Notes: generated from the sequence alone by a model not told the origin. Shown: positions 33,352 through 45,347, numbered from the stretch's first letter. The stretch: 64,000 nucleotides of DNA from Anthopleura xanthogrammica (GCA_964019055.1 OZ025206.1:20491078-20555077); one strand, 5' to 3'. Translations and numbers: made by a program.

Positions 33352-36300
33352 CCATGGTTTAGGTTCTTCCGCGTCATTGAACCTACAAGATGATCAGAAA
33401 AGATGGCTTGTGACCGGTATTTGTCTCAACAAAGTCCTCCTACCAGCTTTACGAGATTTCGTTGAACCAGAGATGAGGAAGCATTACACTCATCTGAAGG
33501 CCACCCACAGTATAGACAATCAAAGTCACACGAAACATTTGCCTAAAGATGGAACGTGCAATTTGAATTATGGCAGCATCAACAACAATGACACAACACA
33601 CAAGAGGAAAACTCGTCTTTATGACTACGATGTTAAATCTGCAGTTGACTTGGCTAAGCTGTACTTGAAGCCTTTTATGGCAAAGTTCACAGGTAAATAT
33701 ATGTTACATCTACCTTTTGAATAGATTTACAAATGAGAGCAAGGCTTGCAAGTAACCTCTCCTCACCTTTGAACGTATGAACATAATGAAGTAAGAGTTG
33801 CCTATAACCCTTCCACAATTTTTCGTTTTCTGTATAGAAGACTCAAAAATAGATGATAAGCTCTTTTACAGTTTCCAATTTGGTCCATTCGTTTCCGAGA
33901 AGTAGCTCTTCAAACATCGCAAAAGCTCTATTTAAATTTCCCGCGCCAGAAAATTCCGCAAATTGCAAAGGGTCTGTATCCTGGGGAGTTACCTGACTGA
34001 ATTGACATTCAGTTGCACTGATGAAGACCTTACTGTAGGTCGAAAATTTTGCAGGTAATTAGTTCCAACTTCTTTATGTGTGGTGTTCAAACGTTTTTAA
34101 AAATTAAAAATTCCTCAAAAATAAATATACTATTTTCATTAAATAACTTTTTATATCTCTATATTTTCATAGGAAATCGCACGAACTCGAGTACAATTTG
34201 GAATTACAGTCAAACTAAGAAAACCGTGAACACCTAAAATATGTCTGGAATGTTTATTTAGGCCGTTGCTTGTAAAAAAGATGTTTCCCACCACCATGAA
34301 AAAAGATTGTGTTGAATCTTTCTCTCGTGTATCCGTCTGTCTCGAATAGAAACTTCTAATTTCACGAGAATAAGACTAAAATATGAAGTTTGAAACTTTT
34401 AAACGGTAAAATACTTTGCGTGACAGCGCTGTGATCAAACACATAAACATTCCAGACATATTTTAGGTGTTCACGGTTTTCTTAGTTTGACTGTAATAGG
34501 TACGAGTAATGCTTTGAAAGTTCTTGTAATTGCACGAGCCTTTAGCCTTTTTTTCCTCTATATTCTAGATGTAGTTTCGAGCCTTTAGGCGAGTGCAATT
34601 AAAGAACTTTCAGAACATTACTAGTGCCTATTAATTCCAAATTGTACGAGGTCGTGCGATTTTTTATTTATAGTTCACTCCACAAAATGTTATAAAAAAT
34701 TGAGAAGCGTGATTATAAGTGATTATAAGCTGTAGCCAGAACTATGAATCACATATGCCCTAAATTGCCATAAAACCTTATCATTTTTCGTGAATAATAC
34801 TTAAACTTAAGAGAAAAATATCTTGAAAAAGGCTGAGTTGAGTAAAATCATGGGCTTCTTAATATTTTATTTTATTTACATAACTTTCACCCAACTTTAA
34901 AATATAAAACTAAGATGAATAAACAAGATAAATAATATTGGGCAAGGAACACACAACAGAGCTAGGCTCCAATTACAGTGCGTCCATCAAACTAATAATA
35001 AAAAAAATAAAATAAAAATAAATAAATAAATAAAATAAATAGATAAATAAATAAAATAAAAAAGATTGGGAATTAAGAATTATAGAATTTTGTATGCTAA
35101 TAATAGAGACTATTAAATACTTCTAATAATAAAAATATAAAACTATAAAATCACTTATATATAAAAATAATTAGATACTGATAATAATAACTTCTACTCA
35201 ATAACAGCAAGCATTAGTCTTCCCGTACATTGCGGGAAGAACAACATTTAAGGCAGATAGATTTCCAAGTATTAAACATATTAATATTATAAGCATTTTT
35301 AAGAGCGTTATTTTAATAAGCAGTTAGCTGAGACTTGAATTGTTCAAAAGAGCTACAAGTACGAAGAGAAACAGGTAAATTATTCCACAACTTAGGTAAA
35401 CGATTAAAGTAACTAGTTTGAAAGAGTTTAGTGCGACACTTTGTTATAAGCAAGTCAGAGGAATTGCTGTTACAAGTAGAACGAACCCTTACCCTAGTCT
35501 GGATAAATTCATTAATAGGAAAATCTATACGACCTGAACGACATTTGAAATAAAAAACAAGATCAGTAATCTCATGTCGATAAGAAATTGGCAGTAGGTT
35601 TAACTTAGTTAAACGATCTTTATAAATGATATTATCACTCCATTTAAGGTTAAGGATATATTTAGTAGCCCTTCTTTGGACACATTCTAGCTTAGAAATA
35701 TTTCCTATGGACTGTGGAGCCCACAACTCGCTTGCATAATCTAAATGAGATCTTACATTTGATTGAAGATAAACGCTATTTTTCGTGAACCTTCGAGTTA
35801 GTAATGAATTTTAAAATCCATTGATGTAGATGCGCAGTACGTGTGCGCGTCAACAATAGTAGGCACCGTCCTTAAGGTGGAAGTGATTAAATAAATAAAT
35901 AAGCTAGGAAAAACAAACCACTTTCTACTACAAAACATAATTTATTACATAATTTCCTGAAATTTTTGTAATTTTAATCTATAAAACACTGATTTTTTTT
36001 GGAATTTCACTGGGGAAATTTGCCGCTTTTGACCGTGTTTCCACAATAACTTAATTGGGATTCTACAGAATACAATTAAAGCTCTAATTGTACTGCTCTC
36101 GACCAATCAGAATCGAGAAATTTTGTCGAGTGTACTAAATCGTGGCATAAAGAGGAAACAAGTTCTGCTATTTTAGCGAAACACAAGTGATACAATTCTT
36201 TCTTTCAGGGTGACAGGCGAAGAAGCATTAATGCCTGGATTAATACTTCATTTCTATCTCTATTTTCATAATAATCAGTCTCAGTAGAAAAAGTACAAAA

Positions 36301-39300
36301 GTGACGGTGTAATGTTTTCACTGGAGGCGAGGGGCAAAGAAGCATGAGTTGTTGATAATTGACTTTACTATACTTTCTATTTATTTCTTTTCATCTTTTG
36401 ACAGGTTTTGATGATACTTGTGATTTATCTGCAGTACTTGGTATTCTCTCTTCTGCTAGTGTATTTTCTTCTGCAGTTCAAGGGTTGTCCAGCGATGTCA
36501 GGAAAGACGTCAGGAACCAATGGGGACATTGTAACTTTGGGCACTGGAATGGAACAACGTTTGCAAAATGCTTCCAACAGATGGAATCTCTTGTACGAGC
36601 TCTATCCTTGACTAAATCTGAACAGAAGCGAATAACTGATGAGTTACAAGACTGGGAAACAAAAGGTATGCTTGGCAAGGTTTAGGTTGGTCTCTAAAAG
36701 TTCTCATTTCGAACATTCTTTACTCAATGTTGCTTTATTTTCAGGGTTACAACTTTGTATGGGTAACATCGTGGACGCAGATCTGGTCAAGTTTATTGAG
36801 ACAGAAGTTGCCCAGCTCAATGAAAATGTAAAACATCTCGAAAAAAGCCAAGCAGATGAAGCCCTTCGAGTAAGTAATGGTTTGCAAAGTGTTCAGGAAG
36901 CTCTTGAAGAATACAAACATGAGATCAACAAGGCTCTTGAGTCTTTGAAAGAATCACAAGAAAATATCAGCCAAAGAGTAGACGAAGTGGTTGAAAGCAC
37001 ATCTGGTATTTCTGAGACTGTGGGCTCTTTGAAAGATGATCAACAAAATCTTACAGTTAAAGTTGACAGTATTGAGAAGAACCAAGACACGCTAGCAAAA
37101 AGAGTTGAGGAAGGAGAAGAGAAGCATGCAGGTCTAGAAAAAAGGGTCGAGGCCTTGGAAACTGCAATAGAAACCAAAAGCAGTCAAGAAGCAATTCTTA
37201 CATTCCAAGCTCCCAATCGTATCCCATGTTTCCATGGTCGTGTTCAAGAGCTGAAAATTCTAAAAACGCCATTAGTTAAGAAAACTGCTCCATGCAGTAT
37301 GACATCAATCTGTGGACTTGGTGGAACTGGAAAAACCTCACTTGCTATTGAACATATTTGGAGAAACAAAGAAGTCTACAGTGGTGGTGTGTTCTGGATA
37401 TCCGGTGAAAGCAACAGTATGTTTGATCTTTCCATGAGGGAAATGGCTCGGCAGATAGGGACCTTTGATGAAGATTTTCAAAAAACATTGTCGAAAACAA
37501 TAGGTTGGTTACAGCAAAGAAAACAGTACTGGTGTTTGGTGATTGACAACCTGGACGAACTTGAGCTTTCAAAAGAAATGATAAAACTTATTGGTGGCCA
37601 CTGGAAACGACAAGCTGATGGACATATCATACTTACTACAAGAAGAGAAAAACATCTTCTAGAAGAAGAAATTTCTGATTTTTCAGCTGAAAACTGCATT
37701 GAATTGAAAAATCTTTCGGAAGATGAAAGCGTTAAGTTTATCAAGATGAGAACTGGAAGAGCAGGCACACAAGATGACGAAGTCATTCATGAGTTAGTTG
37801 TAGAGTTGGGCACCCTTCCTTTGGCTCTGGACCAAGCTGCAGCCTTTATCAAGAACAAGAGAGAAATATCATTCTCCCAATACTTAGATCAGTATAAGAA
37901 GCAAAAGTTGCAGATATTAAAGAGGTCAAAAGCTCATTATCCTGCTCAAGACACGTCCAAGGACAGGATTGCTGTGCATACCACATGGCAACTAAACTTT
38001 GAATATGTGTCACGGCTGTCTGAAGAATATGGTATTGGCCAGGCAGCAGCTCTTGTTATGGAAGTGTCCGCGTTCCTATCGCCCGATGATATCCCACAAG
38101 AGATCATAAACCAAGGCTTGCCTCCAGTAAATAATGAAGACTTTATAAATTGCCTTTCCACATCATTTGGAGTTACTGACATAGTGAGTGTGTTGACCAA
38201 GTTCTCGCTGTTCCAAACATTCACAGATAACTCCTTCAGTGTCCATCGACTTGTGCAAGAGGTAATCAGAAGTAGAATCACCCAAGACCACCTAAAAGAT
38301 GTCCTTCTGTGTGCTTGTAGGATGCTGTGTTGCGCATTCTCTAACGTTAAGTCACCGTTTGAAGTTTGTAAAAGCTTTGAAGGCGATTCCGTCTTCAGCC
38401 AAGAGAATCTTCCTTCATTACATTTATGGGGGAAACTTGGTGCTCATGCTTCCGTCTTGCAGAAGTACTTGATCCAGAATTCTCAGACGAATGATGCGCT
38501 TCGACAGGAAGTACTTTATTCGGAAGAGTCTGCTATCCTTCTCAATGAGGCCTCGCTGTATTTCAGCGTTTGTCGTCAGAAAGTTGAGGCAATGGAGCTT
38601 CAGGCTTCTAAATTAAAGGTGATGACACAGTTAGAGGAACTGTCTAGTGAAAGACTAGATCACTTTAGGTACTTTGATATTCCGTTGAAAAGTGTTCAGT
38701 TCAAGCTTATATCACACTGTATGGCGAACCAGGAGAATTCTGTTTCTACAGATGAAGGTGTAAGACAGTTTTCCGAGCATACAGAGGTCAATGTTCAGAA
38801 GGCAAACCAGTTAAGAGAAGAAGGAAACAATTCTGTTAGAGAACAGAACTACGACGAGGCAATCAATCTTTACTCTGAAGCATTAGAATATAACAAGGAT
38901 GATCCTCGACTGTACAACAATCGAGCTCATTGTGAATTGAAGCTGGGGAAACCAGAAGAAGCGTTACTTGACTGTGAACTGTGTTTAAAGTTGGAAGAAA
39001 ATAATGGTAAAGCACTGATGCGAAAAGCGTGGGCTTTGTACGAACTTTCTAAAACACAAGGAGAAAAGCTGAAGGGAAGGATGAGAGCTGCTGCTGCTCT
39101 TGCTGCATATGTCGATCCTACGGCCACAAATGGAAAGCATTTCAAGGAGATGTTTCCAAATTTGATATTTGAAGAAATTTTTAACCCCTTGCAACTAGCT
39201 GGATCATTCATGCTTTCTATTTCCGGTATAACATTACTTCTTCACGAAGGATATTACGAGTTGCATGGAACAATGATCGACAAAGACGTTCAACTTGTGG

Positions 39301-40868
39301 CTCTCAGGAAAGGCGTTACCGTGAAATTTCAGGCGTTACCTATATTTGGTTCTAGCTTTTACGCTAAAGGCATAGTTTTTGCAAAAGATAGTGGACAAAT
39401 AATATGCGAGAATAAAGGATCTCTCGAGCTTTTGAAGTGCCAGGTATCTGGTGGCTTTCGGTGCTGTAAAGATTATCCAGATTGTAATGGCGGGCCTGGT
39501 TGTGTTGCTCCCAAGCTCGCTGGACGAACGCCGTGTGACCGAACTGGTAAATTTGGTGACCATCGCGCAATATCTGGTATTGGTGGCGAACCAAGTATCT
39601 GTGTTACAGGAGGAAGCACTGGTCATATAGAGAAGTGTGAGATAACAGATTGCGGTGGAGGAGGAATCCTGTGCAAAGGGAATGGGTCTAGTGTGACAGT
39701 GAAATCCTGTCGAGTGAACAGGAATGGACAAGCTGGACTTGAAGCCCGTGAAGGTGGTCGTCTTGTTGCTATTGACAATGACATCTATGCTAATAGATAC
39801 CATGGAATGTTGATTGGTCCGTCTGCTGCCGAATGCAAAGTTGTCAGTAACAGAATATACGAGAACATCAAAGAAGGAATCTTTGTTCTTCGGACCAAGG
39901 ATCAAGTTATGGTGCACAGCAATCGAATCTACCACAACCTGGCCTTTGGAATTTCATTAGACAGTTGTCAAGTAGAAATCAAGGGAAACGAGATATTTGA
40001 GAATAATTTCTATGGCATCAACGCCAAGACCTTGACAACAGCTATCGTGGAAAACAACGATATTTACAGCAACAAGTGTGGTGGTATTCATATTGGTATG
40101 AACTTCTCTGGTCGTATCGTTATCAAGTCAAATGTGGTTAGAGATAATAGTGGACCTTGGATTTTACATGGGGATGATTCTGATTCTCTACCAGGTTCAA
40201 TAGCCAGTACAGACCCCGCCGGTACAGAAGGACATTTTTATCTCCCAGAAGGCGAAACAACAATTTATACCCTTCCTCCGAGTGTGAAAGACAACGATAT
40301 AAGAAACAATGAAGAAAAAGCGTTCCACCCAAAGGAAAAGATAGAATCAGTTCAAAGTGAATGTGCTTTCTGCCGTAGCTCCAAGAATCTTCAAAGATGT
40401 TCCAGATGTAATATAGCGATGTACTGCAACTCAACCTGCAAGGAAAGACACTTGGAAAAACACAGAGCTTTGTGTTCTGCTCTAGAAGATCAGTATTCCG
40501 TAACTGTGGAGCCAAGGAAGTTTTTCCCTGATGAATACGTTATTATCAGAGCATTTGGTCCACATTTAAAAGGCATTGGAAAGGGGCCAAAGCCAGATCC
40601 GAAGAGCAAGCGAAGGTTCATCGTCAAAATCCAAACTGCGCACCTCAATGGCCACCCTCTTCAAAACCTAACTGTGTATGACAAGAGTGTTTATATTGAT
40701 GGTTTTATCCAAAGCCCTGAAGTATTTCACGTGATTATGGAGTGTGGTGTTCTTGGACAAATGCATAAATTCACGAGTAAAAAAGCATATTTTTACGCAA
40801 CGTTTGCCGACGGTGGAAAAAAGCTGAATATATACCTGGGAGAACTAGCTCCTTATCAAGAATGGTGA
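29963..40868 (+). CDS. NLR gene B: HEPN-like / coiled coil / NB-ARC / TPR / beta-helix / MYND protein (4 exons, 1605 aa)
   Basis: Close paralog of gene A on the opposite strand, intact throughout. Exons: 29963-30065, 33363-33692, 36405-36665 and 36745-40868; the first three have the same lengths and phases as in A. The HEPN-like domain keeps R181-x4-H186 (RNQWGH). A coiled coil follows, then the P-loop GLGGTGKT near 422-429, Walker B LVIDNLDE near 496-503, HIILTTR, LGTLPLALD and VHRLVQ, then TPRs, the beta-helix with its Cys-rich insertion, a MYND finger (CAFCRSSKNLQRC, then YCNSTCKERHLEKHRALC) and the C-terminal domain ending in YQEW. The MYND tryptophan seen in A is leucine here. Introns 1 and 2 are swollen by mobile DNA (3.3 and 2.7 kb), while intron 3 is only 79 bp. 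Two out-of-frame ATGs precede the start after a CAG acceptor, so a 5'UTR intron and a short upstream frame are likely. Predicted cytosolic immune-type NTPase receptor; ligand unknown. Confidence 0.92.
30540..30970 (+). pseudogene. Non-LTR retrotransposon reverse-transcriptase remnant
   Basis: The translated stretch with LRRIKSYLTLPARIIAFFNS, LLFDYGDISWGDRGNE and LQVLHNKAAKLILDLP matches the C-terminal part of reverse transcriptases of anthozoan non-LTR elements. Frames break before and after, so it is a dead fragment in intron 1 of gene B. Confidence 0.7.
32757..32900. mobile_element. Short repeat-family member (acatgttaagagc ends)
   Basis: acatgttaagagcttgatat at the left and atatcaggctctt at the right pair with each other around catatcatatcacacatgag. 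Related to 20950-21175 and 45348-45590. Confidence 0.6.
33060..33350. repeat. GAT/ATT and TTGA microsatellites before exon 2 of gene B
   Basis: gat/att repeats run from about 33064 to 33235, and a ttga repeat at 33297-33350 ends directly before the exon 2 acceptor (ggtttag). The polypyrimidine tract of this intron is thus made largely of simple repeat. Confidence 0.8.
34171..34662. mobile_element. Nested foldback in intron 2 of gene B
   Basis: aaatcgcacgaactcgagta at 34173, followed by caatttggaatta, pairs with taattccaaattgtacgagg ending about 34662. Inside are two more inverted pairs: 34205-34255 with 34445-34497 (cagtcaaactaagaaaaccg and so on) and aaagttcttgtaattgcacg with its complement near 34590-34612. 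Confidence 0.7.
35070..35760 (-). pseudogene. 3' part of a non-LTR retrotransposon
   Basis: A minus-strand frame at 35726-35313 reads MWAPQSIGNISKLECVQRRA, later KLNLLPISYRHEITDLVFYF and FNRLPKLWNNLPVSLRTCSS, the typical C-terminal end of non-LTR reverse transcriptases. The 5' part is missing. AAAT/AATA-rich simple repeat follows at 34985-35065. Lies in intron 2 of gene B. Confidence 0.75.
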
Positions 40869-41029
40869 TTCATTATAATTAGGTATTCGGTAATTAGCCT
40901 CGGTATATGGAGTTGATAAAGGTGTCTTTTTATGTGAGTCACAAGTAAGATTCTTAACAGCAAGCCACTCAAACAAGGCAATTTCAACTTTTGCACTTTT
41001 GCGTTCTTTCTGGTCAAATATTCTGTATC

Positions 41030-41371
41030 CATGTTGATCTTGCTGTGGAGTGTGTTTGGGTACACATTCTGATCTTGCTGTGGACTTTGTTTGAGTATCC
41101 ATGATGATCTTGCTGTGAACTGTGTTTGGGTATCCATGTTGATCTTGCTGTGAACTGTGTTTGGGTATCCATGTTGATCTTACTCTGGACTGTGTTTGGG
41201 TATCCATGTTGATTTTGCTCTGGACTGTGTTTGGGTATCCATGTTGATTTTGCTCTGGACTGTGTTTGGGTATCCATGTTGATTTTGCTCTGGACTGTGT
41301 TTGGGTATCCATGTTGATTTTGCTCTGGACTGTGTTTGGGTATCTATGATGATCTTGCTCTGGACTCTAAG
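41030..41371 (-). repeat. Minisatellite, 35-bp unit, about 9-10 copies
   Basis: The plus-strand unit is gtatccatgttgattttgct followed by ctggactgtgtttgg. Read on the minus strand (atcaacatggatacccaaac, acagtccagagcaa) it matches the 38-bp unit at 3234-3547 apart from a 3-bp gap and a few changes. Open frames in it are repeat artefacts. It begins about 160 bp after the stop of gene B. Confidence 0.9.
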
Positions 41372-41645
41372 CATTGGGGGTTAATAAAAGAACGTTTAAT
41401 TTTAAGAGAAATGTAAATGTTAAAATAACCTCGGTTTTGAAACTCGAGTATGAAAATCTAGTTGAATATACATTAAAACTGTTAGGAAGCAAATGGTAAT
41501 GTAAACCAATGGCTGAATAAAAATAGGTCAAGCATAACATTTTTATGACTTGCACTAACACCGAGGAGCCAATTGCTTAGATATTTTTTTAACAGTGCTT
41601 CTCAATAGCACGGGTGGATTCGTCTCGACTAAGTAGTTTTAGGTG

Positions 41646-41842
41646 CAGGGACGGATCCAGGATTGTCTTCAGGGAGGGGTGCTGCGTTGAAGGGGCACCC
41701 AATCGCAAAAATGCCAAACCAAAAGATAAAATATATCATCCAATAAATATGATATATCGTATTGGATATTTTCAAAGCTGCACAAAGTCGACCCAGGGGG
41801 GTTGCGCACCTCCTGCACCCCTTCCCTGGATCCGCCCTTGAG
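41646..41842. mobile_element. MITE with ggatccag ends
   Basis: gcagggacggatccaggatt at the left and ccctggatccgcccttg at the right, with ggggcaccc and ggggggttgcgcacctcctg inside. Same family as 24179-24346. Confidence 0.65.
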
Positions 41843-42199
41843 GTGGACGTCAATCAAGGCGTTTCTATGACGACATTCCATATTAGGCACGTGCCCGTCA
41901 ATACTTTGTGTTTTCCAACAAAGTCATGGAGTAGACACTTTGATTGACGTCCGTAAAAACCCTATTTTGTCGCGACGCTATATTCCCTTTTGACGACAAA
42001 GGCAGCATTGCCTTGCAACAGCAAAATATGTTGTGGAAAACGTTTGGACAAAGTCTATCGATCAAGAGCTTTCCTGTTCCCGTTATAAATTAATTATCAT
42101 TGGTCATATGGTAGCCTGCGTAGCAGGCCCTCGTGTAAGGGGAGGTGAGGTGGACTGGGGAGGAGGGAAAGAAGGAGGGCCTGCAGAACTACACCTCCA

Positions 42200-42496
42200 A
42201 TGTCAACTGGCAACGAAGCAACTTTAGTCGATGAAGGTATTTATTCCTAATGCTATGAGACACAGCTTTTGCTTTCGACGCTTTTTAAATTATTTTACTC
42301 ATGATTTGGGTTTTTCATAGGAACACAAGACAATCGAGACAAAGGGAAGGGACAAAATGCCACAGAGAAGAAACGACATGAGGAGGAAGAAAAAAGACAG
42401 ACCGCGGAGGATCTGGAGCGAATTCGGGGAAAAAGAAAGAACAGAAGAATGAGAGCAAAGGAGCGAAAGTGGGAAAGATTGGATCCCAAAGATTGA
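42200..42496 (+). CDS. Possible small two-exon gene, 70-aa highly charged protein
   Basis: An ATG at 42200 opens MSTGNEATLVDE, then a donor (GAAG then GTATTT) ends exon 1 at 42236. An acceptor (TTTTTCATAG) starts exon 2 at 42321, which continues in phase as a Lys/Arg/Glu-rich helix (DKGKGQNATEKKRHEEEEKR and onward to ERKWERLDPKD) and stops at 42496. The sum is 213 nt, exactly 71 codons. The helix looks like a charged coiled coil or a basic nucleic-acid-binding tail. It does not resemble any family I recognise. It could also be the last exons of a larger gene whose start was missed, or chance. A hairpin MITE follows 50 bp after the stop. Confidence 0.4.
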
Positions 42497-42545
42497 ACTG
42501 AACACGATTAGCAATTTTTATAGCATATTATATAAGTAAGGGTTA

Positions 42546-42630
42546 TAGAATGGACGCTAGTGTGATAAATGATTTATCATAGCGAGTGAATCTTAAAGGC
42601 CAATCCTTTATCACACTAGCGTCCATTCTA
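42546..42630. mobile_element. 85-bp hairpin MITE
   Basis: tagaatggacgctagtgtga (42546-42569 in full) is perfectly repeated in reverse at 42607-42630. A half copy of the same arm is at about 25214-25245 (agggttatagaatggacgcg). Confidence 0.75.
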
Positions 42631-42699
42631 ACCAATTTATCATATGGCCGTTGGCAACAATTAATGAACATATTAATACATCGAAAATATAAGATTTCA

Positions 42700-42965
42700 A
42701 AAAAAAACATGTTCAGTGACGAATTACCTCGTAACTATAACGTTGAGGAGTTCGAGGCACGGTAAGTTTTATAACAAAAAATCAAGAATTTTTTAGCTTT
42801 CTATCAGTTCAAGTTTGTCGAAGTGTTCGAGGCACAGTAAGTTTTATAATAAAAAATCAAGAATTTTTTAGCTTTCTATCAGTTCAAGTTTGTCGAAGTG
42901 TTCGAGGCACAGTAAGTTTTATAAAAAAAATCAAGAATTTTTTAGCTCTCTTTCAAGCTTGTCTC
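42700..42965 (+). repeat. Three direct repeats of about 65 bp
   Basis: gttcgaggcacggtaagttt and agttcaagtttgtcgaagtg with aatcaagaattttttagctt between them repeat at about 42750, 42823 and 42900. No function seen. Confidence 0.65.
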
Positions 42966-43152
42966 AATTTTTTTAAAGAAATAATTTCTAAAGTTAGTAT
43001 TTCAGCATTTCAATGTACACACACTCATTAGTATGCGTTAAACAGTGGCAATAACTAGTTTTCATCACTAGTGGCAATCAGATGACATGCAAGAAAGTGT
43101 GGTAGCACTGAACAATCACAGTTTATAGTACATCTGTTAGTATGTATATCCA

Positions 43153-43267
43153 GGGCTCAAAATAACGGCCAGTCATACGCCGGTGAAGATGGCCGGCATA
43201 TGATATTTTATCTTTATTTTTGACCGGTCATGCAAGTATGAAATTTGGCCAGACATATTTTGAGCCC
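43153..43267. mobile_element. CAGGGCT-type MITE, copy 2
   Basis: cagggctcaaaataacggcc at the left and acatattttgagccc at the right, with gaccggtca in the middle. Confidence 0.7.
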
Positions 43268-43765
43268 AGCTGATATCTGAGTAAATCTGGAACACAAATT
43301 GTGTTTCTGATTTACAGATGAACCTAGCCCCTAACCAAGGTTTTGTGTTAGGCTGCATGCACATTTTAGATCCTTACACTGATTAATTTTTTGAATAAAT
43401 GTTTTTTCTTTCTTAGCAGAAACATTGCATTGTTTGTGCAAAAGGGTCATCTTGAGGAACATTTCCAGTACTGATGACCTGGATAAGCTTCCTCTTCCTT
43501 TCATTTTGATAGATTATTTGAAGGAGAGTATATGACACACATTGGATAAACTATTATTGTAATAATACAATAATTTATATAGCTTATTAAATTTACTTAT
43601 ATAAACAGTAAATAAATTGTGCCATACATAGCATCATTTAACATTTGAGCGAGTAATGTGATCGTCCGGGTGAGTGTACTGAATTACTCTCATCATTTAT
43701 TACATGTTCACCCTTGGGAATCAAGGGTGATATTCTAGCTGCATACTTAGCTAGTCAGGGCTTGA

Positions 43766-43895
43766 TATCAGAGCGGCGGCAGTACGTCAGGATTGGTGCT
43801 GAAGCTTTAGTCGAGCTTAGGTGACATTTTCCATGGAGTTTCACAAGGTTCTATATTAGGGCCGGCCTTTTCACCATTCACCATCTTAGTGTCGA
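43766..43895 (+). pseudogene. Short reverse-transcriptase fragment
   Basis: The stretch with gcggcagtacgtcaggattg, ccatggagtttcacaaggtt and ctatattagggccggcc is nearly identical to part of the larger remnant at 47555-47660. Coding fragment of the same non-LTR family, dead. Confidence 0.65.
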
Positions 43896-44290
43896 GCTCT
43901 GCTAGTGAATTTGTCCCTCACCCTAATTAAGCCTCTTGGGTTTCAACATCACTTGAGAGTATAGAGTTTAATTTGTTAGGTGTCTCCTTTGATTCAAGGG
44001 ATGTTTTCTGGGTTCTCCAGTTGTTCTCCCTTTGCTGCAAAATCTAACAAGCTGTCGATTGCCCTGACTTTGATCAGCCCAGAGGTTGTTTTGAAGGAGG
44101 GCCATAGTAAGGGCACTCTTAAAGTTGGGAAGGGGGCTTAGATTTGAAATATATAGCAGACCATGCACAAAACTAAAAGTTGGGGAGATGCATGTCATTG
44201 TTGTGCAAAACAATAGAGATTCCATATTTATGGGAAATGCAATGTCTTTTCATGCAATTTAAGCATTGCATCTGTTACACAACATGACTG

Positions 44291-44708
44291 TCATCCCGGG
44301 GGGGGGGGGGGGGGGGGAGGGGGGACTCAGGGGGTAAAGTATCGGGTATGCTCGTCGGAAATTTCCAAAAATACCCCTAAAAGATACCGGAAGTTTTTTC
44401 AAAAGGGCGTGGCTTGGCAAATTTTAACCCCTAAGAGATACCACAAAAATAATACTATTAAAAAATAAAGGCTTTTGAAATGTTTTTCCATGAGTCATAT
44501 TCTGAGTTTACGCAGGCATACGTATTGCGTTATTATGCGATGGGCTAGTTCCTTTTTCAACACCCTAGAATATACCAGAAAGTGCTGATTTGCTAAACCT
44601 CAAATTTAAGACCCTAAAAGATACCAAATCGCTGATTTTTACCACTAAGAGATACGACGAGCATACCCGATACTTTTTCCCCGGAGTCCCCCCCCCCGGG
44701 ACTGTCAT
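44291..44708. mobile_element. MITE with poly-G ends
   Basis: gtcatcccggggg and ccccgggactgtcat at the ends and ggtatgctcgtcg with cgacgagcatacc inside form inverted repeats. The G run at 44298-44317 is a likely weak point for assembly. Confidence 0.7.
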
Positions 44709-44824
44709 AAACCCCTCTGTAGACCATGCATGCATCCATGATGTTCCATATGCACCTACTTACTACATAGTTAATGTTAGTTATATAATAGTTAATCTAT
44801 TAACTCTGCTTGCTATATGTCAGC

Positions 44825-44966
44825 TAGCTATAGACCCCTTGCAGCACGTTGGAATGAGCTCAATTTGGAGGACAAAACAAAAGGTTCCAATTCTCAGGAG
44901 ATTGAAATTCTTTTGCTTTGCCCTCCAAATTGAGCTGCTTTGACGTCACGTGAAAGGGGTCTATTC
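44825..44966. mobile_element. Foldback with gagctcaatttggagg arms
   Basis: gagctcaatttggaggacaa near 44856 pairs with cctccaaattgagctgctt near 44917-44936, and agacccctt with aaggggtct at the outer ends. A related half lies at 45800-45925 (cctccaaattgagctgcacg). Confidence 0.65.
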
Positions 44967-45347
44967 TCAAAATTTGGACCATGTAGATATACCAATAATA
45001 TGCTATCTCCCATGCACATTTTACCTCACCCTTCCCAAACATTTGTAAAGAAACCACTTTTATGTTGCTAAATAGGTAAAGTGCCAAAAGAGCTCATTTT
45101 ATTAACAATTAAATGTAACAATGGTTATGATTAATATTTTTGTAATTGTTTTTATTAATTAAAACCTTTAAGGGCACATATTATTGTCATAGTTATTGCA
45201 AGGTAATAAAATGATACCTTAAATAAGCTCCATCCCAAATTTAAGCCATACCAAAAAGATAAGCCCCCTAAATTGGAAACATATTTAAAACGTAAAACCT
45301 TCGTATAATAACCCCTTATCCAAATATATAGAGATTATCACATGTTA

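Larger units (their letters stand above)
30066..33362. other. Intron 1 of gene B
   Basis: Holds a reverse-transcriptase remnant, a member of the repeat family with acatgttaagagc ends (32757-32900) and GAT/ATT and TTGA microsatellites. No independent gene was seen. Confidence 0.6.
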
